This document shows positions 36,622 through 47,144 of a DNA stretch of 64,000 nt, in pieces. The stretch comes from Alphaproteobacteria bacterium (GTDB lineage Bacteria; Pseudomonadota; Alphaproteobacteria; Rhizobiales; Xanthobacteraceae). The position numbers and the translations under genes are program-made. Below the pieces are notes generated by a model. The model worked only from the letters and a program-made list of their open reading frames with translations. It did not search any database and had not been told where the DNA came from. The DNA lies in assembly GCA_037200445.1 (NCBI GenBank), contig JBBCGH010000001.1, positions 124,001 to 188,000 on the forward strand. Direction: 5' to 3'. Positions within the stretch are counted from its first letter, which is position 1. Each line of letters opens with the position of its first letter.

Positions 36622-36924
36622 TTACGGCTGCGGGCCGTCGTAGCCTTCGATCACGATCACGTTGCCGGCCGAGTGCGGCGTGCGCAGCTTGATCGCGGCC
36701 TGATATTCGGGCGAGTTGTAGCAGGCGAGCGCCGTCTCGTAGTCCTTGAACTCGAGCACGACATTGCGAGAGCGGACCTTGCCCTCCGGGTTCTCGAACT
36801 TGCCGCCGCGCACCAGGAATTTCGCGCCGTACTTCTTGAGCGCCACCGCATTGGCCGCGACATAGTCCTTGTAGCCGTCCGGATTGCTGACATCGATGTG
36901 GGCGATCCAGTAGCCCTTCGGCAT
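36622..36924 (-). CDS. DUF1330 family protein
   Basis: The 100-residue protein MPKGYWIAHIDVSNPDGYKD with KYGAKFLVRGGKFE and RNVVLEFKDYETALACY is a typical ferredoxin-like (dimeric alpha/beta barrel) DUF1330 protein; function unknown. ATG at 36922-36924 is chosen from the family start. It follows pyrF by 10 bases on the same strand, suggesting co-transcription, and lies next to the right end of the IS5-family element. Confidence 0.9.
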   Translation of the reverse strand: MPKGYWIAHIDVSNPDGYKDYVAANAVALKKYGAKFLVRGGKFENPEGKVRSRNVVLEFKDYETALACYNSPEYQAAIKLRTPHSAGNVIVIEGYDGPQP

Positions 36925-36934
36925 CAAACTACTC

Positions 36935-37636
36935 CTATTGCGCCGCAGCGGCGATCTCTGCGGTGATCGCCTGCGCGGCTGCCTTCGGGTCGGCTGCCGC
37001 CGTGATCGGGCGGCCCACCACCAGGTAATCCGCGCTGGCCTTGATGGCCTGTCCGGGCGTTGCGACGCGCTTCTGATCCCCATGCGCGGCGCCGGCGGGC
37101 CGCACGCCCGGCGTCACGAATGTCATGTCGTGGCCGACAACGAGGCGAAGCGGCGAGGCCTCCTCGGGCGAGCAAACAAGCCCGTCGATGCCGATATCGT
37201 GCGCCTGCTGCGCACGGCGCGCAACCAGTGCATCCACATCGGTCGAGTAGCCGGCTTCCGCGAGATCGATGTCGTCGTAGGAGGTGAGCACCGTGACGGC
37301 GAGGATCTTGAGCTTCGAGCCGGCCCGCGCCGCAACCGCGGCCTTCATGGTCTGCGGATAAGCGTGCACGGTGAGGAAGGTTACGCCGGTCTTCGCGACG
37401 CTCTCGACGCCCTTCGACACCGAGTTCTCGATGTCGTGAAGCTTCATGTCGAGGAAGACCTGCTTGCCGCCGCGGATCAGCTCATCGACGAATGCGAGCC
37501 CGCTCGCAAACGCGAGCTGGTAGCCGATCTTGTAGAAGGAAACGCTGTCGCCGAGCCGTTCGACCATCTGCTGCGCATCGCGCAGGCCCGGAAGGTCGAG
37601 CGCAACGATCAGTCGGTCGCGCGAATCAAGCGGCAT
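36935..37636 (-). CDS. pyrF: Orotidine 5'-phosphate decarboxylase
   Basis: The 233-residue TIM-barrel enzyme has [10 protein letters not shown], the catalytic [11 protein letters not shown] (D-x-K-x-x-D), TVHAYP, VTPGVRP and YLVVGRPI. It makes UMP in pyrimidine synthesis. Start ATG at 37634-37636 gives the usual N terminus. The C-terminal end is an Ala-rich helix. Confidence 0.97.
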   Translation of the reverse strand: MPLDSRDRLIVALDLPGLRDAQQMVERLGDSVSFYKIGYQLAFASGLAFVDELIRGGKQVFLDMKLHDIENSVSKGVESVAKTGVTFLTVHAYPQTMKAAVAARAGSKLKILAVTVLTSYDDIDLAEAGYSTDVDALVARRAQQAHDIGIDGLVCSPEEASPLRLVVGHDMTFVTPGVRPAGAAHGDQKRVATPGQAIKASADYLVVGRPITAAADPKAAAQAITAEIAAAAQ

Positions 37637-37670
37637 GTGAGTTTCCGGATGCCGGACGGCGAGCGCTACG

Positions 37671-38519
37671 TCAACCGTGGCGATAGACCCACACGCGCGC
37701 CGGCGGCACGTTGCGCCAGATGCGCTCGGACGCCTCGACCTTGACGCCAGCGAGCTTCGGGATCGGCGGCACGACCGCGTAGGTGAACTGCACGAACGGC
37801 GCCTGCGGCCCCAGCAGGGCCAGCGCCTCGCGCAGCAATCGCATGCGGGTGCGCAGCGGCTTGGTCATCAGCGGCAGGCCGGAGACGATCGCGGAGGCCT
37901 CATGGCGCGTGTAGTGGGAGAGCGCCTCGCGCAAACGGTAGGCGTCGCCCTGCACGACGGTCGCTTCCGGGAAGCGCTCGCGCAACAGCTGGCAGAAAGC
38001 CGGGTTGAACTCGAGGAGCACGAGGCGCGACGGCGCAACGCCGTGCTCGATCAGCGCCTCGGTGATCGGCCCGGTGCCGGGGCCGAGCTCGATCACAGGC
38101 CCAGTCGCGTCGGGATCGACGTATTGCGCCATGGTGCGGGCGAGCGGCTTGCTCGAAGGCGTGACGGCACCGACTGCAAGCGGCTTCTTGATCCACGAGC
38201 CGATGAAGCGGACCTCGTCGTCGAAGCGGACGCCGTTCTTCTCTTCGAAGCGGCGGAGCTGCGTCTCGATGTTGCGGCCAATCTTGCGTTCGATGCGGCG
38301 GAACGGCAGCTCGACCTTCTGCTCGAAATGCTCTTCAAACAGCCGCACGCGCTTTTCGATGTTCTGGCCGATCTTTTGCTCGATCCGGCGCAGCGGGCGC
38401 TCGATCTTGCGCTCGAAGCCCTCCTCGAACAGCCGCACGCGCTTCTCGATGTTCTTCCCGATCATCTGTTCGAACAGCTTGATCCGCTTTTCGAACTGTT
38501 CGAGCGCCTGCATGGGCAT
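37671..38519 (-). CDS. SAM-dependent methyltransferase with N-terminal 30-residue repeats (PmtA-like)
   Basis: Residues 20-93 contain three repeats at an exact 30-residue spacing, each with IGxNIE...FEE (positions 20, 50 and 80), strongly charged and amphipathic, probably coiled-coil or membrane-surface helices. Residues 105-280 form a class I methyltransferase: [41 protein letters not shown] and VSGLPL. The core resembles phospholipid N-methyltransferases (PmtA) and KsgA-like enzymes. Membrane lipid methylation is a plausible role, but unproven. Start ATG 38519; ATG 38513 is an alternative. It is 34 bases upstream of pyrF on the same strand. Confidence 0.82.
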   Translation of the reverse strand: MPMQALEQFEKRIKLFEQMIGKNIEKRVRLFEEGFERKIERPLRRIEQKIGQNIEKRVRLFEEHFEQKVELPFRRIERKIGRNIETQLRRFEEKNGVRFDDEVRFIGSWIKKPLAVGAVTPSSKPLARTMAQYVDPDATGPVIELGPGTGPITEALIEHGVAPSRLVLLEFNPAFCQLLRERFPEATVVQGDAYRLREALSHYTRHEASAIVSGLPLMTKPLRTRMRLLREALALLGPQAPFVQFTYAVVPPIPKLAGVKVEASERIWRNVPPARVWVYRHG

Positions 38520-38621
38520 CGGGGCCGCGACCGGATTATTGCAACTTTGTGACGACTAGGCGTAAAGGGCCGCCCGCCGGGGGTCAAGATACCCGGGGAT
38601 CAAGAAGGTTAAGGGCTTATT

Positions 38622-39767
38622 TCAGGCCGAACCCGGCCGATTGCCGAGCCCGTCAAGAAACTCCTTCACCTTGGAGAAGAAACCCGCAGCCTCCGGCTGG
38701 GTTTCAGTGGACGATTGCTGTTCGAATTCCTGCAGCAATTCTTTCTGGCGCTTCGTCAGCTTTTGCGGAGTCTCGACCAAGACCTGCACATACATGTCGC
38801 CGGTCTCGCGCGCGCGCAGCACCGGCATGCCCTTGGCACCAAGGCGGAAGCGGCGGCCGGATTGCGTCCCCTCGGGCACCTTCACCCGGGTCTTGCCGCC
38901 GTCGATGGTCGGCACGTCGAAGCCGCCTCCGAGTGCGGCCGTCACCATGGAGATCGGGACACGGCAATGCAGGTCGGCGCCGTCGCGCTGAAAGAACGGA
39001 TGCGGGCTCAGCGAGAGGAAGATGTAGAGATCGCCCTGTCCGCCGCCGCGGACCCCCGCCTCGCCCTCGCCTGCGAGCCGGATGCGGGTTCCGTCCTCCA
39101 CACCGGCCGGCACGTTGACCGAGAGCGTGCGTTCGCGCGTGACGCGGCCGGAGCCGGTGCAGTTCGGGCAAGGGTTGTCGATCACCTGGCCGCGGCCCTG
39201 ACAGGCGACGCAGGTGCGCTCCAGGGTGAAGAAGCCCTGGGTGTGGCGCACCTTGCCAGCGCCGTGGCAGGTCGCGCAGGTCTTGGGCTTGGAGCCGGCC
39301 TTTGCGCCAGAGCCGGAACACGCCTCACAGGTCACCGAGGTCGGGATGCGCACCTGCGCGGTCTTGCCGACGTAAGCTTCCTCGAGCGTGATCTCCATGT
39401 TGTAGCGGAGATCCGCGCCGCGCTCCCGGCCACCGCCGCGGCCACGCCGGCCACCGCCCATGCCGAACAGGTCTTCGAAGATGTCCGAGAAGCTCGACGC
39501 GAAGTCTGCGCCGAAGCCATGCGCTCCGGCGGGCCCGCCCTGCTCGAACGCCGCATGGCCGAAGCGGTCATAGGCGGCTCGCTTCTGGTCGTCCTTCAGG
39601 ACGTCATAGGCCTCGTTGATCTCCTTGAAGTGCGCCTCGCAGTCCTTGTCGCCCGGATTGCGATCGGGATGCCATTTCATCGCGAGCTTGCGATACGACG
39701 CCTTCATTTCCACGTCGGTCGCGGTGCGCTGCACCCCGAGGATTTCGTAGTAGTCGCGCTTGGCCAT
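38622..39767 (-). CDS. dnaJ: Chaperone DnaJ
   Basis: The 381-residue protein has the J domain with the HPD triad (KWHPDRNPG), a Gly-rich region, four CxxCxGxG zinc repeats ([42 protein letters not shown]) and the C-terminal peptide-binding domains. It delivers substrates to DnaK and stimulates its ATPase. It lies 100 bases downstream of dnaK on the same strand, with a strong hairpin between them. ATG at 39765-39767 begins [12 protein letters not shown]. Confidence 0.98.
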   Translation of the reverse strand: MAKRDYYEILGVQRTATDVEMKASYRKLAMKWHPDRNPGDKDCEAHFKEINEAYDVLKDDQKRAAYDRFGHAAFEQGGPAGAHGFGADFASSFSDIFEDLFGMGGGRRGRGGGRERGADLRYNMEITLEEAYVGKTAQVRIPTSVTCEACSGSGAKAGSKPKTCATCHGAGKVRHTQGFFTLERTCVACQGRGQVIDNPCPNCTGSGRVTRERTLSVNVPAGVEDGTRIRLAGEGEAGVRGGGQGDLYIFLSLSPHPFFQRDGADLHCRVPISMVTAALGGGFDVPTIDGGKTRVKVPEGTQSGRRFRLGAKGMPVLRARETGDMYVQVLVETPQKLTKRQKELLQEFEQQSSTETQPEAAGFFSKVKEFLDGLGNRPGSA

Positions 39768-39796
39768 CAGACCGGCGCCCCCAAATGACAAGAATA

Positions 39797-39821
39797 CACC
39801 CCCGGGGCGACCCCGGGGGTG
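39797..39821 (-). terminator. Strong hairpin between dnaK and dnaJ
   Basis: CACCCCCGGGG and CCCCGGGGGTG form a perfect 11-bp stem with a 3-base loop, within the dnaK-dnaJ gap. On the minus strand it is followed by TATTCTTGT, only partly U-rich. It probably acts as an attenuator or mRNA-protecting structure that lowers dnaJ relative to dnaK, rather than a full stop. Confidence 0.6.
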
Positions 39822-39867
39822 CGTTCTGTTTCCTGTTCGTCAGCCATGCGCCGCCTTGAGCGTCGGG

Positions 39868-41811
<1,944 letters not shown>

Positions 41812-41957
41812 GTCTGTCCTCTCTTTCCGGCAGATCGGCCGGGCCTAGATCTAGCGCCCGAAGGAGGGGTCGAACGGGCCTCAAAACCCGCAGGACCGCC
41901 CCCGGTCGATCCCCACTAACTGACTGCGCCGCCCCCTCAGGCGGCGCTCAAAGCGTC

Positions 41958-41985
41958 ATATAGGACGGGCATTTGGGCCTGCAAG
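41958..41985 (-). promoter_or_regulatory. Heat-shock (RpoH-type) promoter upstream of dnaK
   Basis: On the minus strand CTTG (41982-41985) is followed after exactly 17 bases by CCTATAT (41958-41964), fitting the alphaproteobacterial RpoH consensus CTTG-N17/18-CYTATNT. It predicts a dnaK leader of about 140 bases. No CIRCE element (TTAGCACTC-N9-GAGTGCTAA) is present here. Confidence 0.7.
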
Positions 41986-42021
41986 CGGGCAAATCACGAA
42001 TTTGCGAGGGGGCTGGGGACG

Positions 42022-43272
42022 TTAGCGAGAGGCGGCAGCGGACGGACCCGCCAATGCAGAGACGCGGCGGAAGGGGACCCCGCGCCGCGAGGGTGCGCTG
42101 TCGGCCATCGCATCGCTGAGCGCGATCGCGAATACGCCGATCAACGCGAGGGGGGCGAGGCCGAGGTCGAACATGTTGAGATATATCGCGCCGATCGGCG
42201 TCAGCCAGGCGGCCAGGATAATTGCGGTGCGAAGGGCACCGAGCGGCTGCGCCCCGAAAAGCCGCCAGGTGAGCACGGCGGTGAGCGCGCAGAAGTCGTA
42301 GACCATCGCATAGGGCGCGGCGAGCAGCGTCGCGGTCACGAGCACGAAGGCGCGCCGCGCAGGGTCGGACGTCTGCCGGATTGCCCATAGGGCGAGCGCG
42401 ATGACCGGAACCGCGACCGCGATCTGCGCCGCAAACCCGGCCTGCAACGACACGCCAAACGTCCGGGCGACGCCCACCATCACGGAGGTCACCATCAAGG
42501 GGCCGAAATCGTTGAAATGCCCGAGCACGCGGACCTGCAGGTCGGTGGTGACCTGGAAATAGGTCCGCCACGCCTCCAGGCCGAACATCGCGACCGACGC
42601 CGCAATCAGCAGGATCGTCGTGGCCACCGCCGCCGCGATGGTGCGCCAGGCGCCTAGTGCGAGGAGGGCAAACGGCAGGACCAGGCCGAGATGGGGCTTG
42701 TAGGTCAGGAGCCCGAACAGAATGCCGGCCAGCACGGGGCGCCGATCGAGAAGCAGGATGCCTCCGACCAGCAGGCACGCGGTGAGAAATCCGTTCTGTC
42801 CGCCGACGGCGTTGATCAGCGTGGCCGGAGCCAGCGCCAGGAGGACCAGCGCCAGCGGCCGCATCGACTGCTCGATGCGCGATAACGTCATCGCGGCGAA
42901 TGCCGCAAACAGGCCGAACGTCCAGGCCGCCAGCGCCACGAAATAGGGAAGCTGCCCGAGCGGCCAGAACAGCAGCAGGCAGAACAGCGGATAGCTCCAG
43001 GCATGCGGCGGCAGCGGCTCCCCGAACAGCGCGGAGATCGCCGCCGGATACCCCTCGAAGTCGAACAGCAGCGCCAGCCGGCCGCTGAACGCGAGCTGCG
43101 GCCCGGCCCATGTGTTGATGAAGTCGCGCCCGATCTGGTGATGCGCGACGTCGAGGCCATGCTCGGCGGGCCAATAGTAGGCTGTGATCAGCCGGACACA
43201 GAGCAGGACCGACAGGATCGGGAAAAGTATACGCGGATCGATCCTTGGCGGCGCGTGAAGGCGGTCGGTCAT
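42022..43272 (-). CDS. DUF2029/GT87-type polytopic membrane protein
   Basis: The 416-residue protein is made almost entirely of hydrophobic helices (about nine to eleven), with a large early loop containing GRDFINTWAGPQLAF and YKPHLGLVLP, features of the GT87 (DUF2029) family. These GT-C enzymes move mannose or arabinose from polyprenyl phosphate to surface glycans in actinobacteria; the alphaproteobacterial role is unproven. Its ATG at 43270-43272 overlaps the TGA of the upstream 585-residue gene (ATGA), so both are translationally coupled. Confidence 0.75.
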   Translation of the reverse strand: MTDRLHAPPRIDPRILFPILSVLLCVRLITAYYWPAEHGLDVAHHQIGRDFINTWAGPQLAFSGRLALLFDFEGYPAAISALFGEPLPPHAWSYPLFCLLLFWPLGQLPYFVALAAWTFGLFAAFAAMTLSRIEQSMRPLALVLLALAPATLINAVGGQNGFLTACLLVGGILLLDRRPVLAGILFGLLTYKPHLGLVLPFALLALGAWRTIAAAVATTILLIAASVAMFGLEAWRTYFQVTTDLQVRVLGHFNDFGPLMVTSVMVGVARTFGVSLQAGFAAQIAVAVPVIALALWAIRQTSDPARRAFVLVTATLLAAPYAMVYDFCALTAVLTWRLFGAQPLGALRTAIILAAWLTPIGAIYLNMFDLGLAPLALIGVFAIALSDAMADSAPSRRGVPFRRVSALAGPSAAASR

Positions 43273-45026
43273 CGAGGCACAATCCGGTACGCGGCGAACG
43301 GAGGCCCGGACGTCGCGATGCGCTCGAGCCAAGACGGTATGTCGCCGGCCTCAAGCTTCGCCCAGAGGCTCGCATCGCGGCCTTCGCCGGTGAGTCCGCC
43401 CGGCGGCGCGCGCCCGCAGGTGACGATGTAGCTCACGCCGAGCCGCGCGGCGACGCGCTGCGATTGATCCGGCGCAGACGCGAGGATGGCCTGGCCCGCC
43501 ATGATGGCGGCCGAGAGGCGATGATAGGGCGCGGCAACCACGGTGTGCGGGGTCAGCGCCAGCAGATACGGGCCGTAGTCGATGTCGGCTGCGACCACGC
43601 CCTGCGGGAGCCTGGAAAGCGCCGCATAACTCTCGCTCTTGAAGCAGGCGTCGGGTTCGCTGCGGCTAAAGCTCTCGCCCGCGCCGAGCCCCGCGGCGTT
43701 CGCGATGGTGATGGCGCCGAGCGAGAGCACCGCGGGTGTCAGCAGCACGCCGACCGCGACGCGCGGCGCCAGCGCGTGGAGCTTGAGCCTGTCGAACAGG
43801 TGCAGCGCGAACACCGCGACCAGCGGCATTGCGAGCCAGATCGCGTATGACGCAGCCTTGACTGCCGCAAGCGTCATCAGCACCGAGACCAGGAAGACGG
43901 CGGTCGCGACAAGAAAGCCGAAGTCGGCGCGCATGTCGCGCGACCGCGCGAGGATGAATGCGGCAATCAGCGCGGTGAGCGGGAATGTCGCAATCGCAAT
44001 GCCGGTGAGCGGGCTCTCGAGCGTCAGCGTCACCAGCGGTTTCATCTCGCGCACATGCGCAAGCCAGATCGGCCACACCGCCGGATCCATTGCGGCGTAG
44101 GGCCCGCGCAGACAGCGCGGCTCGATCCAGAGGAAGAGCCCGACCGCCAAGGCGCCGGTGAAAAGCAGCTGCATCGCGCGCACGGAGATTTGCTCGCTCG
44201 CGATCCGCGCCGAGAGCGCAAGCCCGATTCCGCCGGTCACCGTGAGCGCGAGCCAGTTGATCGCGATCTCGTCGCACACACCACGCGACCAGCGATCCGG
44301 CCCGACAATGACGAGAAATCCCGCAAGCGAGCTCGCGGCAAGCGCAGTGCCGTAGTCGCCGGCGGCGCGCGCGGACTTCGGATGGACGAGATAGCGCAGC
44401 GCGAAGGCGGCCGCGCATGCGATGAGATACGGCAGGCACTCGAGCCCGACCGCCATCGCGAGACCGGTGACGGCACCCGCGGCCAGCGCCGCCCAACGCA
44501 CGCGATCCGACCACACGGTTGCGGCCAGCACGAGCAGGCTCAGCGCGATCTGCACGTTGTGATGATCGATCCGGCCCGGCCGGAACTGGTGGAAGGCCGG
44601 CAGGCCAATGGCCGCGAGCAGCAGCGCGATCAGCGCGGCCTCGCGGTCCGCGATGCGCCACGCGACGGCGGCAACCCCGGCCATAGTGGGCAGAAGCCAC
44701 AGCATCGGCCAGGCGGTGCGCATCAACCGCTCGGCCATCGCGGGTTCGGCGAACAGGCCGAACAGCCAGAACGTCGCCGCAAGCCCGGCATCGATCAGGC
44801 GCGACCAATGCGACTCGTAGCCGCCGGCGACGCGGGCCTGATTGAGGTCGTACCAGCTTTGCCCGGCGAGCCAGTCGCGTAGTTGCGCGAGCCGCATCGC
44901 ATCGTCGGTGTCGGCGAGCATCAGCGCGGTTTCGGCCCAATGCTGCGCCAAGAGCTGAACCACGATGGCGAGCCACGCGAGCCCGAGCAGGAGCGCGAAA
45001 CTTGGCTGGCGCGGGGTTGCGGGCAT
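43269..45026 (-). CDS. Polytopic GT-C-like membrane glycosyltransferase (STT3-related architecture)
   Basis: The 585-residue protein has about 12 hydrophobic helices. An early periplasmic loop has LADTDDAMRLAQLRDWL and a later one GRIDHHNVQIAL, acidic motifs resembling those of STT3/PglB-type GT-C enzymes, which transfer glycans from lipid carriers. The WWDYG motif was not found, so an oligosaccharyltransferase cannot be claimed. The C-terminal 150 residues form a soluble, likely periplasmic domain. ATG at 45024-45026 is chosen because translation upstream is hydrophilic and unlike the family. It overlaps the GT87-like gene downstream. Confidence 0.7.
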   Translation of the reverse strand: MPATPRQPSFALLLGLAWLAIVVQLLAQHWAETALMLADTDDAMRLAQLRDWLAGQSWYDLNQARVAGGYESHWSRLIDAGLAATFWLFGLFAEPAMAERLMRTAWPMLWLLPTMAGVAAVAWRIADREAALIALLLAAIGLPAFHQFRPGRIDHHNVQIALSLLVLAATVWSDRVRWAALAAGAVTGLAMAVGLECLPYLIACAAAFALRYLVHPKSARAAGDYGTALAASSLAGFLVIVGPDRWSRGVCDEIAINWLALTVTGGIGLALSARIASEQISVRAMQLLFTGALAVGLFLWIEPRCLRGPYAAMDPAVWPIWLAHVREMKPLVTLTLESPLTGIAIATFPLTALIAAFILARSRDMRADFGFLVATAVFLVSVLMTLAAVKAASYAIWLAMPLVAVFALHLFDRLKLHALAPRVAVGVLLTPAVLSLGAITIANAAGLGAGESFSRSEPDACFKSESYAALSRLPQGVVAADIDYGPYLLALTPHTVVAAPYHRLSAAIMAGQAILASAPDQSQRVAARLGVSYIVTCGRAPPGGLTGEGRDASLWAKLEAGDIPSWLERIATSGPPFAAYRIVPR

Positions 45027-45058
45027 GGCGGCTTGTTTCCGCCAACAGCGTTGAGTTT

Positions 45059-45071
45059 CGCTTAATAAGCG
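45059..45071. promoter_or_regulatory. 13-bp palindrome in the divergent promoter region
   Basis: CGCTTAATAAGCG is a perfect palindrome around a central A, 33 bases before the minus-strand GT-C start and about 100 before the GtrA start. Its AT-rich centre and position make it a possible regulator-binding site. No matching regulator is known. Confidence 0.3.
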
Positions 45072-45168
45072 CCACGAAATGCGGGGATTTCGGTGTCCCG
45101 GTAAGTCCGAAATTAACGAAATCCTGCCAAGCCTTGAGCCGTGGGGCACCAGCCGCGTTGGGTTTTGT

Positions 45169-45615
45169 ATGAGTGTTGAAAAACTGGACCTCGGGTCCTC
45201 GCCCGATCCGCTGCGCGCGCTCGCCGAATATCTGCCGCGGCCCTTTCGTTTCCTGGCGGTCGGCGCCATCGGGCTCATCACCGACATCTGCGTGTTCACG
45301 GTCCTGATGGGCTTCGCGCCGCGGCCGCTCGTGATGCGGCTGTTCTCGCTCGCGGCAGCGACCATCGTCACCTGGCGGCTCAATCGCGCGCTGACATTCG
45401 ACGAGTCCGGCCGCCACCAGGGCGAGGAGGCGTTGCGCTATGCGGCCGTAACGGCCGCGTCGCAAGGCACAAGCTATGCGGTGTTCGCCGCACTGGTTCT
45501 CACCGCACTCGCTTGGCTGCCTCAGGCCGCGATCGTGATCGGGGCCGCCGTGGGCGCGGTTGTTGCCTACAACGGCCACCGGCTGTTCGCCTTTGCGCCG
45601 CCGGTGCCACGATGA
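45169..45615 (+). CDS. GtrA family membrane protein
   Basis: The 148-residue protein has four membrane helices and the GtrA-type pattern FRFLAVGAIGLITDICVF and RLNRALTF. GtrA-like proteins are thought to flip polyprenyl-phosphate sugars across the membrane. The partner GtrB glycosyltransferase is not next to it. Its TGA overlaps the ATG of the flavoprotein gene (ATGA). ATG at 45169 begins MSVEKLDLGSSPDPLRA. Confidence 0.85.
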   Translation: MSVEKLDLGSSPDPLRALAEYLPRPFRFLAVGAIGLITDICVFTVLMGFAPRPLVMRLFSLAAATIVTWRLNRALTFDESGRHQGEEALRYAAVTAASQGTSYAVFAALVLTALAWLPQAAIVIGAAVGAVVAYNGHRLFAFAPPVPR

Positions 45616-47129
45616 GCATGCACGCGAACGTCTTCATCATCGGCGCCGGGCCCGCCGGGCTTACCGCCGCCTATTGCCTGACCAAGGAAGACCCTTCGGT
45701 CATCGTGATCGAGAAGGACCCGGTTTACGTCGGCGGCATCAGCCGCACCGTCGAATACAACGGCTTCATGTTCGACATCGGCGGACATCGTTTCTTTTCC
45801 AAGTCGAAGGAAGTGGTGGATCTCTGGAAGGAGATTCTGCCGGACGACTTCATCGCGCGGCCGCGCCTCTCGCGCATCTTCTATGGGGGCAAGTACTATT
45901 CCTATCCGCTGAGCGCCTTCGAGGCGCTATCGAACCTCGGGATCTTCACCTCCGCGGCGTGCATGCTCTCGTTCGCCTACGCGAAGCTGATGCCGATCGA
46001 AAGCCCGCGGAATTTCCACGAGTGGATGCGCAACCAGTTCGGCGAGAAGCTGTTCTCGATCTTCTTCAAGACCTACACCGAGAAGGTGTGGGGCATGTCG
46101 TGCGATGAGATTTCCGCCGACTGGGCCGCGCAACGCATCAAGGGGCTCGATCTTGGCGTCGCGGTGATGAACGCGCTGAAGAAGGCGCTGCTACCGGCGC
46201 GCAAGCCGAGAGCCGGCGAGCCGGTCGTCAAAACACTGATCGAAAGCTTCGAGTATCCGCGCAAGGGCCCGGGCATGATGTGGGAGGCGGCCGCGCGCAA
46301 GATCCAGAAGCGCGGCGCCAAGGTTCTCAAGGGCCGCGAACTCGCCAAGCTCGCCTACGACCACACGGCAAAGCTCTGGCACATCGATGTGTCCTGCGCC
46401 GACGGGAGCCACGAGAGCTACACGGCGAACCATGTGATCTCATCCGCGCCGGTGCGCGAACTGGTCGAGAAGATCACGCCGACGCCGATCTCTCGCCTGC
46501 ATGCCCGCGAACTCAAGTACCGCGACTTCCTCACCGTCGCGCTGATGGTGAAGAAGCCTGACTTGTTCCCCGACAACTGGATCTACATCCACGATCCGTC
46601 GGTGAAGGTCGGGCGGGTGCAGAATTTCCGCTCCTGGTCGCCCGAAATGGTGCAGCCGGGCATGAGCTGCCTTGGGCTCGAGTATTTCTGTTTCGAGGGC
46701 GACAAACTCTGGGACGCGCCGGATTCCGAGCTGATCGCATTGGCCAAGCAGGAGATCGCCAGGATCGGCCTGATCGCCGAGAGCGACGTCACCGACGCCT
46801 GTGTGGTGCGCCAGCCGAAGGCCTATCCGGTGTACGATGAGGCCTATCGCGAGAATGTCGCGACGGTTCGGCAGGACCTCGAACAGCTTTACCCGACGCT
46901 GCATTTGGTCGGGCGCAATGGCATGCACAAGTACAACAACCAGGATCATGCCATGATGACCGCGATGCTGACCGCGCAGAACATTTTGCGCGGTGAGCGC
47001 GTCTACGACATCTGGAACGTCAACGAGGACGCCGAGTACCACGAGGCGGGCGGCTCTGGCGTGAAAGAGGCGCTCGGAAGCGAACGGCTGGTGCCGCAGA
47101 AGGCGAAAGCCGAGACAGTTGCGGCCTGA
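45612..47129 (+). CDS. FAD-dependent UDP-galactopyranose mutase-like oxidoreductase
   Basis: The 505-residue flavoprotein has FIIGAGPAGLTAAYCL at residues 8-23, GGISRTVEYNGFMFDIGGHRFFSK and a C-terminal GRNGMHKYNNQDHAMMTAM. The GGHRFF block and the FAD layout place it in the NAD(P)-binding group that includes UDP-galactopyranose mutase and protoporphyrinogen oxidase. It follows GtrA with an overlapping stop/start, so both likely work on the same lipid-linked sugar pathway. Substrate unproven. Confidence 0.8.
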   Translation: MSMHANVFIIGAGPAGLTAAYCLTKEDPSVIVIEKDPVYVGGISRTVEYNGFMFDIGGHRFFSKSKEVVDLWKEILPDDFIARPRLSRIFYGGKYYSYPLSAFEALSNLGIFTSAACMLSFAYAKLMPIESPRNFHEWMRNQFGEKLFSIFFKTYTEKVWGMSCDEISADWAAQRIKGLDLGVAVMNALKKALLPARKPRAGEPVVKTLIESFEYPRKGPGMMWEAAARKIQKRGAKVLKGRELAKLAYDHTAKLWHIDVSCADGSHESYTANHVISSAPVRELVEKITPTPISRLHARELKYRDFLTVALMVKKPDLFPDNWIYIHDPSVKVGRVQNFRSWSPEMVQPGMSCLGLEYFCFEGDKLWDAPDSELIALAKQEIARIGLIAESDVTDACVVRQPKAYPVYDEAYRENVATVRQDLEQLYPTLHLVGRNGMHKYNNQDHAMMTAMLTAQNILRGERVYDIWNVNEDAEYHEAGGSGVKEALGSERLVPQKAKAETVAA

Positions 47130-47144
47130 CCCGCACGCGCGACG

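Noticed and set aside
43269-45026. Call as a true oligosaccharyltransferase (PglB).
   Set aside because: No WWDYG motif was found; only a GT-C-like layout is supported.
43666-45579. Long minus-strand frame overlapping the STT3-like and GtrA genes in another phase.
   Set aside because: Arginine-rich shadow; the membrane-protein frame has proper hydrophobic periodicity.
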